36,563 nt of DNA. It comes from Obelidium mucronatum (Eukaryota > Chytridiomycota > Chytridiomycetes > Chytridiales > Chytriomycetaceae). Location of the stretch: the NCBI GenBank assembly GCA_025765595.1, contig JAIVFH010000268.1:1-36563 (forward strand), in the 5' to 3' direction. Every line of letters begins with the position of its first letter. Positions within the stretch are counted from its first letter, which is position 1. Made by a program: the position numbers and the translations under genes. This document shows positions 10,501 through 20,236 of this stretch, in pieces. Below the pieces are notes generated by a model. It worked only from the letters and a program-made list of their open reading frames with translations, searched no databases and had not been told where the DNA came from.

Positions 10501-11423
10501 CACAACTAACCCATTCCAAAGTTGTTGTCCAGAATAACGTTAATAACCAACATGGTGCAAGCAGCGATCGCGTCAATAGCGATTCCAACAGAGTGATGAA
10601 TAATGTTGTTGACACCAACAAGAGCAAAGCCAAATCCAACCAAACATGAAATAAAGCAGAGACCCATCAACAATTTCAATTTCAATGCCATTCTTTTCGC
10701 TTCTACGCTGTTTTGGTTCGCATCTGTCTCAAGAGGTCGTACAATATTCCGTTGGATAAAGATAATGTATCCGACCGAGGCATACAGCTTAAACACGTCA
10801 AAGGCAATGTTGGCAGCAAGTGTCGTGTTTTTACTGATTTTGCCCGCTTCCGTTCTGAACGAGCCGCCATAGGTTTCCTCGTCTTTGCCCAGATTAGTCG
10901 CCGAGATGTACGCGAGAATGGAAATTGAAATTGTTTTGCAGATGCCGACAGAGGGCACCAGGAAGTACGAAATGGGTTTCCACAGGAACGTCTGCATGAT
11001 CTCGAGCTTCTTGACGACCTGGTACATCATCAGCATGTTGTACCCGAAAGTGCCCGCGCACGAGATGGTCAGCGTCACGACAGTCGCGATGGTGAATACT
11101 TTGTTTGCGGCCAGGTCCATGACCACGTAGATGCTCGTGGCCGCGTGCACGATGAATACGACGCCGGTGGCCACGTTGATGCGCTTCGACAGCGCGAGGC
11201 GGATTTGGTCGTTCGGGTTCGAGCGCGTCTTGCGCGCGTTCGAGAAGACGGCGGCGATCGCGATCAGGCCGAGCACGATCGTCGCGCCGAACATGGCGAC
11301 CACAGACACGCGGCGCTGGAAGAGCTCCGCCTTCATCAGTGCGGGGTCCAGCGACGCCGGCTTGCCGAAGTTGAGCAGGCGGCCGGGCGCGGGGGCGTCG
11401 TCGAGCAGGTCTGAGTCTGACAT
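10149..11423 (-). CDS. Seven-TM membrane protein of unknown function
   Basis: Two exons, 11423-10511 and 10438-10149, close in phase to 400 aa. The N-terminus is short and acidic (MSDSDLLDDAPAPG). Seven hydrophobic segments follow, roughly: VVAMFGATIVLGLIAIAAVF; ATGVVFIVHAATSIYVV; VFTIATVVTLTISCAG; FLWKPISYFLVPSVGI with the next stretch; a segment around FKLYASVGYIIFI; LLMGLCFISCLVGFGFALVG; IDAIAACTMLVINVIL. A soluble Ser/Lys/Ala-rich tail of about 95 residues follows. The layout resembles a fungal GPCR-like protein, but I recognise no family motif. The intron holds a 34-nt homopolymer. Upstream is a decayed tandem copy. Coding DNA from 11030 to 11420 is far richer in GC than the rest of the gene. 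Confidence 0.8.
10465..10498 (+). repeat. Poly(A) tract, 34 nt
   Basis: Uninterrupted A run inside the intron of the 7-TM gene (T run on the coding strand, before the acceptor). Confidence 0.95.
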
Positions 11424-11526
11424 TTCTATCTGTTTGTTTTGATGATTCTGACAATTTCTTTGGTGAAAGTATCCACAAATGGCATGGTGCTCTTTATTAA
11501 AACAAAAACACACAGTCAATGGGACT

Positions 11527-11716
11527 TCAGCCCTCAGACTCACGTCGATTCAGTTGAGTTGTTGGGGTTGGACGTTCCAAAGTCGGTGGCCTTTCGGAAG
11601 ACACTGATGTTAGCACTCCTCCAGAAGCTGCCGCATCCTTGATTAGTTTTGATACAGTATTAGCCGAGCTAGCTTGCGAGCCCTTGGATAAACTTAGCCG
11701 CTGTCGCAACTTGATT

Positions 11717-11813
<97 letters not shown>

Positions 11814-12490
11814 GTTTTTTAAGAGAGTCAACATTTTCGCCAAAAAAGCACCACAACCAACAACCAAGAAGAGCAATAAAAAACACTCGCCCATTCCAAA
11901 ATTACTATCCAGAATAACATTGATGAGCAGCATGGTGCAACAGCATCAATATCAATCCCAACAACAGAATGATGAATGGCAGACCCCGCAAACACGAATC
12001 CCAAAAGACATGCAATAAAATAAGCTGCCATGAAACCTACCCCAACCACCGTACTCAAAAAATACGAGATTGGTTTCCACAAAAAACGGGTTGCAATAAT
12101 CTCCAATCTTGACAAAACCTGATACATTATGAGCATATTATATCCATACGTACTAGTACAATGAAAATTCGTTATGATGCCCGGAAGGTTGGCGATTGTT
12201 AAGACCTGGTTGGTGGCCAAAATCGCAAATAACGTAGATGCTACTGGTTTCGCGGTGGATGATCAAGACGAAGCGCGGGTGTTGAGAAAAATTCTTTTTT
12301 GAGAGCGCGAGGTTGATGGATTCTGTGGGTGTGGAACGCGTGTTCCCCCGCGCGTTGGAGACCAACTGCTGCAATCACGAGAAGGCCAAGGAAGATCGCG
12401 TCGCTAAACATTGCGATCACGGGCGTAGCGTTGGGGTGAAGAGTGCTTCAGTCCTTCTCGTTGGGGTCTAATGTAGCTTGGGCATACTGG
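11527..12490 (-). pseudogene. Decayed tandem copy of the 7-TM gene
   Basis: On the minus strand, matches to the neighbouring 7-TM gene appear in the right order but in changing frames: a segment like ASLDPALMKAEL, then VSNARGNTRSTPTESINLAL, SSIYVI, a loop with TYGYNMLIMYQV, FLWKPISYFL, and AIHHSVVGIDIDAVAP. The segment from TM4 to TM6 is collapsed, so about 90 residues present in the intact gene are missing. A C-terminal exon (about 11527-11715) still matches the parental tail, with ERPPTLERP and LNRRESEG. The donor after FGMG has become GC rather than GT. Between the last two exon remnants sits a 95-nt T run. Multiple frameshifts and the deletion make this a pseudogene. Confidence 0.8.
11718..11812 (+). 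repeat. Poly(T) tract, 95 nt
   Basis: Uninterrupted T run in the intron position of the 7-TM pseudogene. It is opposite in orientation to the A34 tract of the intact copy, so it is not simply inherited from it. The exact length is likely uncertain for sequencing reasons. Confidence 0.95.
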
Positions 12491-12849
12491 GTTAGGATCG
12501 CAGATCCCGTAGTGGGGGTTGTCTAATTATTTTGGGTTTTGTCAATTCAGACAATTCCAGATGCGATTTCAAAGAGGAGTTACAAATACCGGGGAACGTG
12601 TCATCTCTTCGTTCTACAAAGATATTATTTACTTTGGGTTGGGGGGGTGGGGGGGTTTGGTCATAGCTTTCGCGCAAGTTTTCATTGATTTTTGACAAGC
12701 GAGAGAATTATCTGTTTTGGCAATAGACCAAGCAATACGATTTGGTATAAATTACTTGCTTTCTACGAATCACGAAGATTGTATCGAAAGTCAGGCCAAT
12801 GTGTTGCAACGTAGCTTTTCATTTAGCTATACCATACTGCAAGACAACT
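12491..12849. other. Gene-free interval
   Basis: Between the 7-TM pseudogene and a tRNA gene. It contains a G-rich run (about 12639-12656). I see no gene. Confidence 0.5.
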
Positions 12850-12922
12850 GGTTTCTTAGTGTAGTGGTCATCACGTTCCCTTCACACGGGAGAGGTCACG
12901 AGTTCGATCCTCGTAGAAACCA
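12850..12922 (+). tRNA. tRNA-Val(CAC), copy 3
   Basis: 73 nt, anticodon CAC, acceptor GGTTTCT/AGAAACC, T loop TTCGATC. The sequence matches copies 2 and 4. A T5 terminator lies at 12935-12939. Confidence 0.97.
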
Positions 12923-13044
12923 TAGCTATTGTGGTTTTTCGCTGGGTTTGGATGTGAGGATGGATGATGAACGAAAAAAAACAGAACATCGTTGGCAATG
13001 AGAATACAACCTTTGGAAAAATCAATTTATTTTCTTCTGAAAGC

Positions 13045-13977
13045 TTAAAACGAAGTATAGCGATTAAAAGTGCCCATGGTAAGATAGTTTCCTTTTGGTT
13101 TATCCTTATTTTTTGCATACAGAGATTTGATAGCATCTGAATGGCCTTCACTGAGAGAGGCACTGCTTGTCCTTGACTCCAAATCGGAAGGAAGGGTAAT
13201 ACCAATATTGGCTCTAGCTGATGAAGTGGCGGCAGTTGCTTGTTTCTTTGCCTTTGATTTCGCGTCGTCATGCTCACTGGAATCCAAATGATCCTTGCGT
13301 TTCTTTCCCGTTGAAGTTCCGTCCTTCTCCCCCTTCTTTTCTTTCTTAGCCGCCTTCTTGATTGCAGCAGCTTCCAGCCTGGCAATGCGCGTGGTCTCGA
13401 CATCGACCTTCATGCGTTCAATCTCTTCGGAGCTCGACGGGTTGATGAACCACAGCGCCTCGCACTCTTTCCCGCACACCAGACACTCGCTCGCGGTCCC
13501 GACTTTCGCCACCGCTTCTCGCGCGACGACACAGCCGCACGGAAACGCGGCGGCAAACTGGGTGTTGCCGCGCGGACTGAACTCCTTCAGTGTGACGGGA
13601 CACAGCCAGCGGCTCGGGCGGGCGCCGGCGTACGCGTCCTTGGCGGCGCCGGGCGGCGCGTGTTCGAAGGCCGCGTTCGGCGCCAGGCGCAGCGTCAGCA
13701 CGTCCCGGAGCGACGCGATGTGTTCGGCCGCCGCCTCGGACGACGCCCCGGACGAAGAACTGCCGCTCGTCCGGGCGACCAGCGCCTCGAGCAGCGCCGC
13801 CTTGTTGAAGAGCCGCCCGAGCCGACACACAACAACAGGCGGCTCCAGCGGCGCAAGGCTCAGCGCGCACGTCGTCCACACCGCCGCGCTGACCTGCGTC
13901 TTGTCGGCGCGCTCGCCCTTGGCTTTGAGCGTCACCAGTTCGTGTCGCTTGGGGATCGAGCCACCGTCGTTACCCAT
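13045..13977 (-). CDS. RTF2: Replication termination factor 2 (Rtf2/RTFDC1 family)
   Basis: Single-exon gene of 310 aa. The N-terminus MGNDGGSIPKRHELV is the Rtf2 family signature. The RING-like core follows, with WTTCALSLAPLEPPVVVCRL, CPVTLKEF, FPCGCVVAREA and CLVCGKE providing the expected Cys ligands. In fission yeast Rtf2 acts at stalled replication forks at the RTS1 barrier, and the human relative is removed from stressed forks; this role is assigned by homology. The C-terminal half is Lys-rich (KKAAKKEKKGEKDGTSTGKK, a likely nuclear signal) and ends GTFNRYTSF. Its ATG is only 33 bp from the stop codon of the upstream gene on the same strand. The first two thirds are markedly GC-rich. 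Confidence 0.95.
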   Translation of the reverse strand: MGNDGGSIPKRHELVTLKAKGERADKTQVSAAVWTTCALSLAPLEPPVVVCRLGRLFNKAALLEALVARTSGSSSSGASSEAAAEHIASLRDVLTLRLAPNAAFEHAPPGAAKDAYAGARPSRWLCPVTLKEFSPRGNTQFAAAFPCGCVVAREAVAKVGTASECLVCGKECEALWFINPSSSEEIERMKVDVETTRIARLEAAAIKKAAKKEKKGEKDGTSTGKKRKDHLDSSEHDDAKSKAKKQATAATSSARANIGITLPSDLESRTSSASLSEGHSDAIKSLYAKNKDKPKGNYLTMGTFNRYTSF

Positions 13978-14010
13978 TTCTTTTTTGTTTTTATTTATTT
14001 CTTTTTCAAG

Positions 14011-17000
14011 TCACCATATTCCCACACTGACTGGCGTCACTGCGGCCTCTCCTTCTACAGACTTCTCATTCATACTACTACTACTTGCAATCAAATTCAT
14101 TGCCCCTCTTCCATCCTGCCGGAAAAATTTCATGACATACGGCGACCTGGAAATCCGATAAGGTAATCCAATCACTCCCTACAAAAAAAAGAAGAAACAA
14201 GAGTTTTGGATTATTTACCATACACAGAAAGAGTATGTAATATACCATTGAATACGCTTGCAACTAGCGCCATTCTCATTTTAGCTACTGCTTCACTCAC
14301 AAACATCATTTGTGATGGAAACTCGGGAATGATTCGAACAGATTCTCTGCCTCCACCAACAGTAGTTGATGCTACGCCTGCATCTTCGGGAAACTGTGCA
14401 ATCAGACTCATGTGGAAGTCAAAGAAATCATCAAATGTTTGATGAATGATGGAATATGCTTCGGTAGTGTGATAGACGCGTATAATGTATATCTATGAAG
14501 TTTTTTTTCGGGTGTATGTATGGCGAAATTATTACATGCCACTACTACTTTCCTACAAACTACTACTCACAAAGTCTTTGTTGTACCGTCCAGTCTGTTG
14601 AACTACATTATACACTACTAGTTTTTTGACGGGTTTGTTCATGTTCAACTGTTGGATTTCATGTCTAAAATGGGTTTTCAGTGAGTAAACGGATCCGGTA
14701 GAAAAAAAATAATAAACTCACCCCTCTCCATCTCCATCTCCAACCTCTTCATTCATTGTCACCGTCGCAGCACTCGAATACACTGTATCTACTACAGCCG
14801 CCCTCCGCTTTTCTGCCACTACACCATCAACTCCAACACTCCTCCTCTCCTTAATACCAACAGCAGCATTACCAGAATCATCACCGATACTGGAACAATG
14901 ACTGGTTGATTGCTGTTGATGCCTCTGATGTCCAACACTCATTGCCCTCGAAACAACAGCCGGAGACACAGAATTCATGCCGTATTTGGATCGATGCATC
15001 AATAAATCTCGTCGCTCTCGAACACTCATGTTTTCATATGCTTCGCGTTCAGGTTGCTGTTGCTCTTGCTGTTGTTGTTGCTGCTCCTGCTGCTGTGGCT
15101 CTTGTTCCAGTAGTGACTGATGTTGTTGTTGATGCACTCTCTGCTGCTGCTGCTGTTTCTGGAGAGACGTTCTAGTTTGATCTATAGCACTGAAAGCTCG
15201 TGTATGCGATAATGAAGCTGATGATGATTCTGATGATGACGGCGGTGCCGCTGTTGGGGAGACTTGAACTAGTGGGTTCTTTCCCAGAATGGCGACAGCA
15301 GCATCTGTCACGACATTGGCAGCACAAGCCGGTGGACCATTGATATTGCTTTTCGTGGGTGATTTCGGTTGCTCCGTGTGTGAACGCGTGTACATTGCTA
15401 AAGGAGAAGGATGGGTGTTTTCGACGACAACGGTGCAAGCAAGAGATGCCTGAGAAGACAAATTTTCTTTGGAGCTGCTTGCAGAGCTGGGTTTCCTTGA
15501 TGTGGGTGGAAGTGGCGGCGGCGCCATGGGTGTGGCAAGGGAAGGGACAGATTGACTGCTGGCTTTGGTTGGGACGACTTGTGTTCCCACCAATGAATCT
15601 TTTGATGACGATGACAGTGATTGTAGTGAAGCTTGAATAGTTGCAGAAGGCTCATGATGTTTTAGATCTTTTTGCTGCTGGTTCAAAGAATCTTTTGATG
15701 ATCCAAGACAAAGCCCCAAATCTGCAGGAAGAGATATGGTGCTGGTTGTCGTTGCTGCGATGGCAGCGTTAGTTTCAAAGCCTACAGGGGTGGCAGATTC
15801 AGAAGAGATTGATTCCTTAGATGAACTGTTGAATGTCGGCAGAGACGCCGTTACAACGACATTATTCTCAGCCAATGGTTTCGTGATACTTGTGTCTGTC
15901 ATTGACTCGGAATGGGGAATGGTTCCGTGCTGCTTTTTGTTGCCACCAGAGCCAATTGGTTGTTGTTGTTGACTTAAATAATGTTGCGTGTGCTGATGTG
16001 GTTTCGACTGATCTTGAACTATAAAGTTGTTCAACGCCAAACGGGACGACGAGACTATCCGCAGGGACTCAGTGCTACCACTCAATGAAACTGCAATAAC
16101 AGAATCTTGAGAAGACGATGCCGCCGAGTCGCCGCGGCTTCCGCTTTCTGAGCTGATGACAAAGTGTCTGTAGATGATCCTGCCCCTCGCAACGGCCGCC
16201 GATTGCTGAGGCTTCCTTTGCTGCCAAGTTCTTGCGACATTGAAGATTTGAGGATCGTGGTTCCTTCATTCAAGGGAAGTCTCTTGATGATTTTAGCGAG
16301 AGACAATTCGTCTTCAGATTCCGATTCAGTCATCTTGGCTGCTGATGAAGGCGTCGATGATGAGGACGGCAGATTCGCTGGTGGTTGTGGTGGTGCTACT
16401 TTGTTTAATTTGGTTTTCGCGTCAACAATCTGAGAAAGCGAAATATCGTCGTTGGAGTCTGATAATCCTGTCGACTTTTTCAAACGTGGGGAGTTTGATC
16501 CTCCGGAACTCGGTGACGTATCTCCCTTCTTCAAGAACTCCAACGCAGTCATTGCCTCATGATGATGATGATGATGTGGTGTGGGGCTGTTTTTGCTGTT
16601 CAAGGAGCTGATTGGAACTGGGGCATTCACCCTCCGACGAGGGGAGCTGTTGCCGGCGAGCTCTCCAGGACTTGAAATGGTATCCTTCTTTGGACTTAAC
16701 GATGACGGTGGTGGTGGTATCGGTTGTTCAACAAGTTGTGAAACAGAACCAACAGGAACACCATCCACTTGAAACTGAATCTGTGCCTTTAGAAGGACTT
16801 GCCGCCTTGGATGGACTACCACCCACCAGAATAGGCGTAGCCCCTAGTTTCAAAGGAGACATGCCGCCGCCACCACCACCGGGTATCCGTACTTTCGAGT
16901 TGAGCCATTCCTGAGTCGCCTCCTGTAACGCCTTCACCCAAGCCGCCTTGGCCTGTCACAGGACTCTAGGGCTAACGTGAATTTGGCTGTATTCACGTGA

Positions 17001-19898
17001 ACGACTTCAATCAAATGCAAGCTCCTTCAAAAGCGCTGACGAATCCTTTTTGCCTGCAGCCGTCGTGGGTCACTGCTGCAGGGGCAGCAGGAGCCGCCGG
17101 ACAATTGATGAGAATCATATCAAATGGCACCATTGCCATCAACTTCAACTTGTCAGACGTGGAATCACTATTTGCACCACCACCGGCGCCGCTGCCTCCA
17201 CCACCACCACCAAGCGGCTTCGCTAGTATCAAAACATCATTGAATAAATACAACTCACACCGTTTCCGCTTCCCAATACCGCCGCCTCCAACCCCCACAG
17301 CAGCACCCCCACCGCCACCGCGCGTCACAACTTTCCCAACATAATCAAGCACCCCATACTTTCTCAAAACCCGCGACGGCATGACGATATTCGTCCGGAT
17401 CGTAAGTCGAGACTGCAGATCCAACATTTTCTGCACGTTTTCAGCCTGTCGAGCGCCTTCATTCACGATTGTAACGACTGTTTCGATTTTCGAGAGCGCT
17501 GTGGTGAGTTGTGGGTAGTCGGGGTGGTATGTGGATGTATGGCGGATGGCTTCACGGACGAGGAGTGGGTATTTACAGATTCGTTGGATTGGTTTGAGTC
17601 TTATTTTTGAAAAGGGGGGGTGTTTGGAAAAAGAGGGGAAGGGAGAGGATGGGAGGAAGGAAAAAATTTGAGAATAAATATCTGAAAACGTGTTATAACA
17701 ATTAAAAAAATTATTATTACATACAGAAAGTTTGAGAGGTCCAGGTTCTTGCATTCAGGTAACAAGGAAATCGCATCCAAGAATTTCGCTACGGATTTGG
17801 TTTGGCGGACTGTTTGAAGCTTCATGAGTGCGTATGGGTGGTTGCTGCAATACATTGTATACATTTTGAGGTAGTCGGTCTGAATGTGGTTATTTTTTGG
17901 TATGAACATGCGATTACATCAGTTGAGTGAACGAAAGAAGGCGGGTATAGCATGCGGGACACCTCACCACTTTGATAAATATATCTCCAATCTGTTCGAT
18001 AACTCCATTGGAATGCTGTGCTTGCCGTGCTTCCAAACGCTTCAAAAGCTCCTGTACAAGTTTCCAAAAAAAAAATATATTAGTCCACAATTTGAACCTA
18101 AAAATTAAGAATAACAACTCTAAATAATAAATGTAATCACAAACCAAATTCACAGGCAAAATCGCTTCCAAATTCGAGAAAATAACCGACAAGTCTTTGG
18201 GCCGCAACACTTTCCCTGTTTGCAGCTTCTTCATGTAAACACCCAGAATAACATGCAAATCCGATACATAGTCCTTTTCAGTGCATATAATCTCATAAAT
18301 AACTTCCTGCCGTTTCCGTTCTGCTGCGCTGATTCCAAGCGCGTCGAGAGCTTCGGAACCGCCTGGAATACTGTCGATCCAGAGTTTCTTTGTGGTTGCA
18401 GGGGCGCCGAGGATAGCGATTAGTTTGTTGTTGGACGTGGCGGTGGAAACTGATGACGATGATGGTGGTGGTGGTCCTTTGACTTTATCGATTAATGGAG
18501 TTGTGGGAATCGCGGCTGTGCTTGCTGCGATGGGATCTATTGAGACGCGTCCGATTATGGGGATCTTGTTTTACTCGTGGCGTGGTTGATGCTGCTGTTG
18601 ATGATGGTGCTATTTTGGATGGAATTGAGATGAGGGCGGATATGTCGTGGGATGATTGATCTGGGATTCGATGACTGTTACGGTTTGTGTGGAGGGGTTC
18701 GTTGTTGATGTTGTTGATGATGACGGGGCTGATGGAGTAGCAGTGGGTGATAGGATGCTGTTGATATCAGTGACTTCTGCATTCGATAGGAGTGGAATGA
18801 TATTATCGTGTCTGCACTCGAGTCAGCAGTTGTTTGTGTTGGATTGCTGTTTGCGTTATTGCTGAGTTTTCTGAGAATATTGAACGATGAGGTTGATGGA
18901 GAGGATGTAGATGACTTTCGCCGTCCAATGCTCATCCAAGGCATTTTAGAGGTTGGAGTTGAGGGTGCGTCTTCCAAAAAAAAAGAATGAACGTAATTCA
19001 GAATTATGTAATCATTGAGTTTTTACTTTCAAGAATACCTTTTGAAGCAGCTGCAATAGCTGCCTCGGCAGTAGCTTTTGCAACCAAATCCGTATACTTT
19101 GATCGATTCGAATCACAGCTTAATGGCATATCGTCCTCATCCATGTCTTCTTGCTTCTCTTTTACAGCCTGTTCTTCATTTTGATCTTCTTCCTCTTCTT
19201 CAATCAATGATTCCATGGATGCTATTGAGTCCCGACGCGTGTTTGTGGAATAGTTTGTTGATAACGAGTCGACGCTGTCGATCAAGTATGGTTTGATTGA
19301 TCCTTGAACGGCTTTGAATCTTCCTGTTTTTTTGTTGTTGTTTCATTGAGTGGTGTGACAAGGGGATAGAGATAGATGTTGGAGATTTGAAAAAAGAAAT
19401 GACACCGCTGAAGGTGGTTTGAAGGAAGGCGGTGTGAAGACAAAGAATATCGCCTTCGGCAGAAAACACCGCCTTCAGCGGTACAACCACCTTCGGCAAT
19501 ATAACCACAAACCAGCACTTTGAACATCCGCGGACGCAACCTCAACAGCCTCTTGAGGACTCAAAACGCGAACAAAAGAATCAGGAAACCATCCCCAAAG
19601 ACCATTATTCTCTCCATACAACCAACCAGGCCTGACCCTCCGGATCCGAGCAAGATAAAGGCGGTATGATAATTAAATCGAGTTCTTCAAACGGCAATTC
19701 GTCATGTTGATGGGCGGGAAAGTCGTAGAGGGCTTGAGCATATCGGATGGGAGGTTGAGTGTGTTCTGAATCAGAGACAGTGAAAGAATGGTTGTGCGCG
19801 AGAGCTTTGAGGGATAATGACGGCTTAGGCGGCGGTGGTGGATGTTGCTGTTGTTCTGATTGTTGGCGTTGTGGTTGGTGGTTGTGGTTGTTTGACAT
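14011..19898 (-). CDS. SH3-DH-PH-linker-PX Rho guanine nucleotide exchange factor (frame-broken)
   Basis: Likely activates a Rho/Cdc42-type GTPase at membranes. Exons I could phase: 19898-19513, 19323-19039, 18970-18886, 18811-18682, 18564-18145, 18051-17968, 17879-17725, 17599-about 17012, then the linker to 14722, 14664-14571, 14492-14246 and 14174-14011. SH3: ALYDFPAHQHDELPFEELDL and GLWGWFPDSFVRVL. DH: EVIYEIICTEKDYVSDLH, with CR3 LLKPIQRICKYPLLVREA. PH: CELYLFNDVLILAKP, VHVNTAKFTLALESCD, AAWVKALQEA. PX: FDDFFDFHMSLIAQFPEDAG, RIIPEFP, GLPYRISRSPYVMKFF; the usual basic residue before the DF motif is Gln-Thr. Frame breaks without a clear intron occur at about 19620 (a 4-bp duplication), 17010, 16950, 16800 and 16100. 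A very short intron could explain 16800. The gene may be a pseudogene or contain assembly indels. Exons 3 and 4 have weak splice sites. Confidence 0.75.
15041..15160 (-). repeat. Gln-rich codon repeat in the exchange-factor linker
   Basis: CAG/CAA repeats on the coding strand encode runs of Gln, with Ser/Thr-rich sequence on both sides. The linker between PH and PX is about 700 residues of low-complexity Ser/Gln/Pro sequence. Confidence 0.8.
16559..16576 (-). repeat. Natural six-His tract in the exchange-factor linker
   Basis: CAT repeat on the minus strand encoding six consecutive His between SPTP and EAMTALEFL. Confidence 0.85.
19403..19500 (-). repeat. Inverted repeat in intron 1 of the exchange factor
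   Basis: CACCGCTGAAGGTGGTT (19403-19419) pairs with AACCACCTTCGGC (19485-19497). AAGGCGGTGT (19426-19435) pairs with ACACCGCCTT (19466-19475). Several CGCCTTCRGCG-like units lie here. The arms could form a long hairpin with a loop near 19440-19465. Confidence 0.65.
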
Positions 19899-20236
19899 GT
19901 TTTGTGGAATCTTGAGATTTGATGCTTCTGGAACGCGTTGGTGGAGTCTGATTTCAAACCCATTAATTCAAGTACTACGGAATCAACAAATACTAAGGAA
20001 TCAACTGAAACCCCACTCACGTGAAGAACCGTCACTCGCATTAAACGATCCCCAGGTTTAAAAAGCCGTCGACGAGACCGCACCCGCCTTAATACGAAAG
20101 CGAAAGACCGAACGTCCGAACGACCGAGCGAACACGACGCACTTTTATTTTTATTCTCCGCACCACGTCTCGACACCGCTGTGGACACGCAACAATTTCC
20201 ACCAAGCAACAATTTTTCGCGCATCGACAAACAACA
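19899..20236. promoter_or_regulatory. Shared upstream region of the exchange factor and velvet genes
   Basis: 338 bp between two divergent start codons, so it must hold both promoters. It contains a degenerate run of CGAAC-like units at 20107-20140 (ACCGAAC, TCCGAAC, GACCGAGCGAAC). I see no clear TATA box on either strand. Confidence 0.5.

Noticed and set aside
11145..11478. Arg-rich ORFs on both strands at the GC-rich end of the 7-TM gene
   Set aside because: High GC removes stop codons from all frames; the composition is not protein-like.
10465..11812. Poly(A)/poly(T) tracts as proof of a retrotransposon
   Set aside because: No reverse transcriptase, target-site duplications or repeat body can be seen; kept only as a possible explanation.
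13295..14166. Long plus-strand ORFs opposite Rtf2
   Set aside because: Antisense of a GC-rich coding sequence; Rtf2 on the minus strand is unambiguous.
15359..16914. Plus-strand and alternative minus-strand ORFs in the exchange-factor linker
   Set aside because: Low-complexity Ser/Gln codons leave several frames open. Only the frame joined by phased introns to the PX exons is used.
18600..18820. Frameshift suspected between exons 3, 4 and 5 of the exchange factor
   Set aside because: Two introns (18885-18812 and 18681-18565) restore phase and remove the in-frame stops, although the first has a weak GTTCAA donor.
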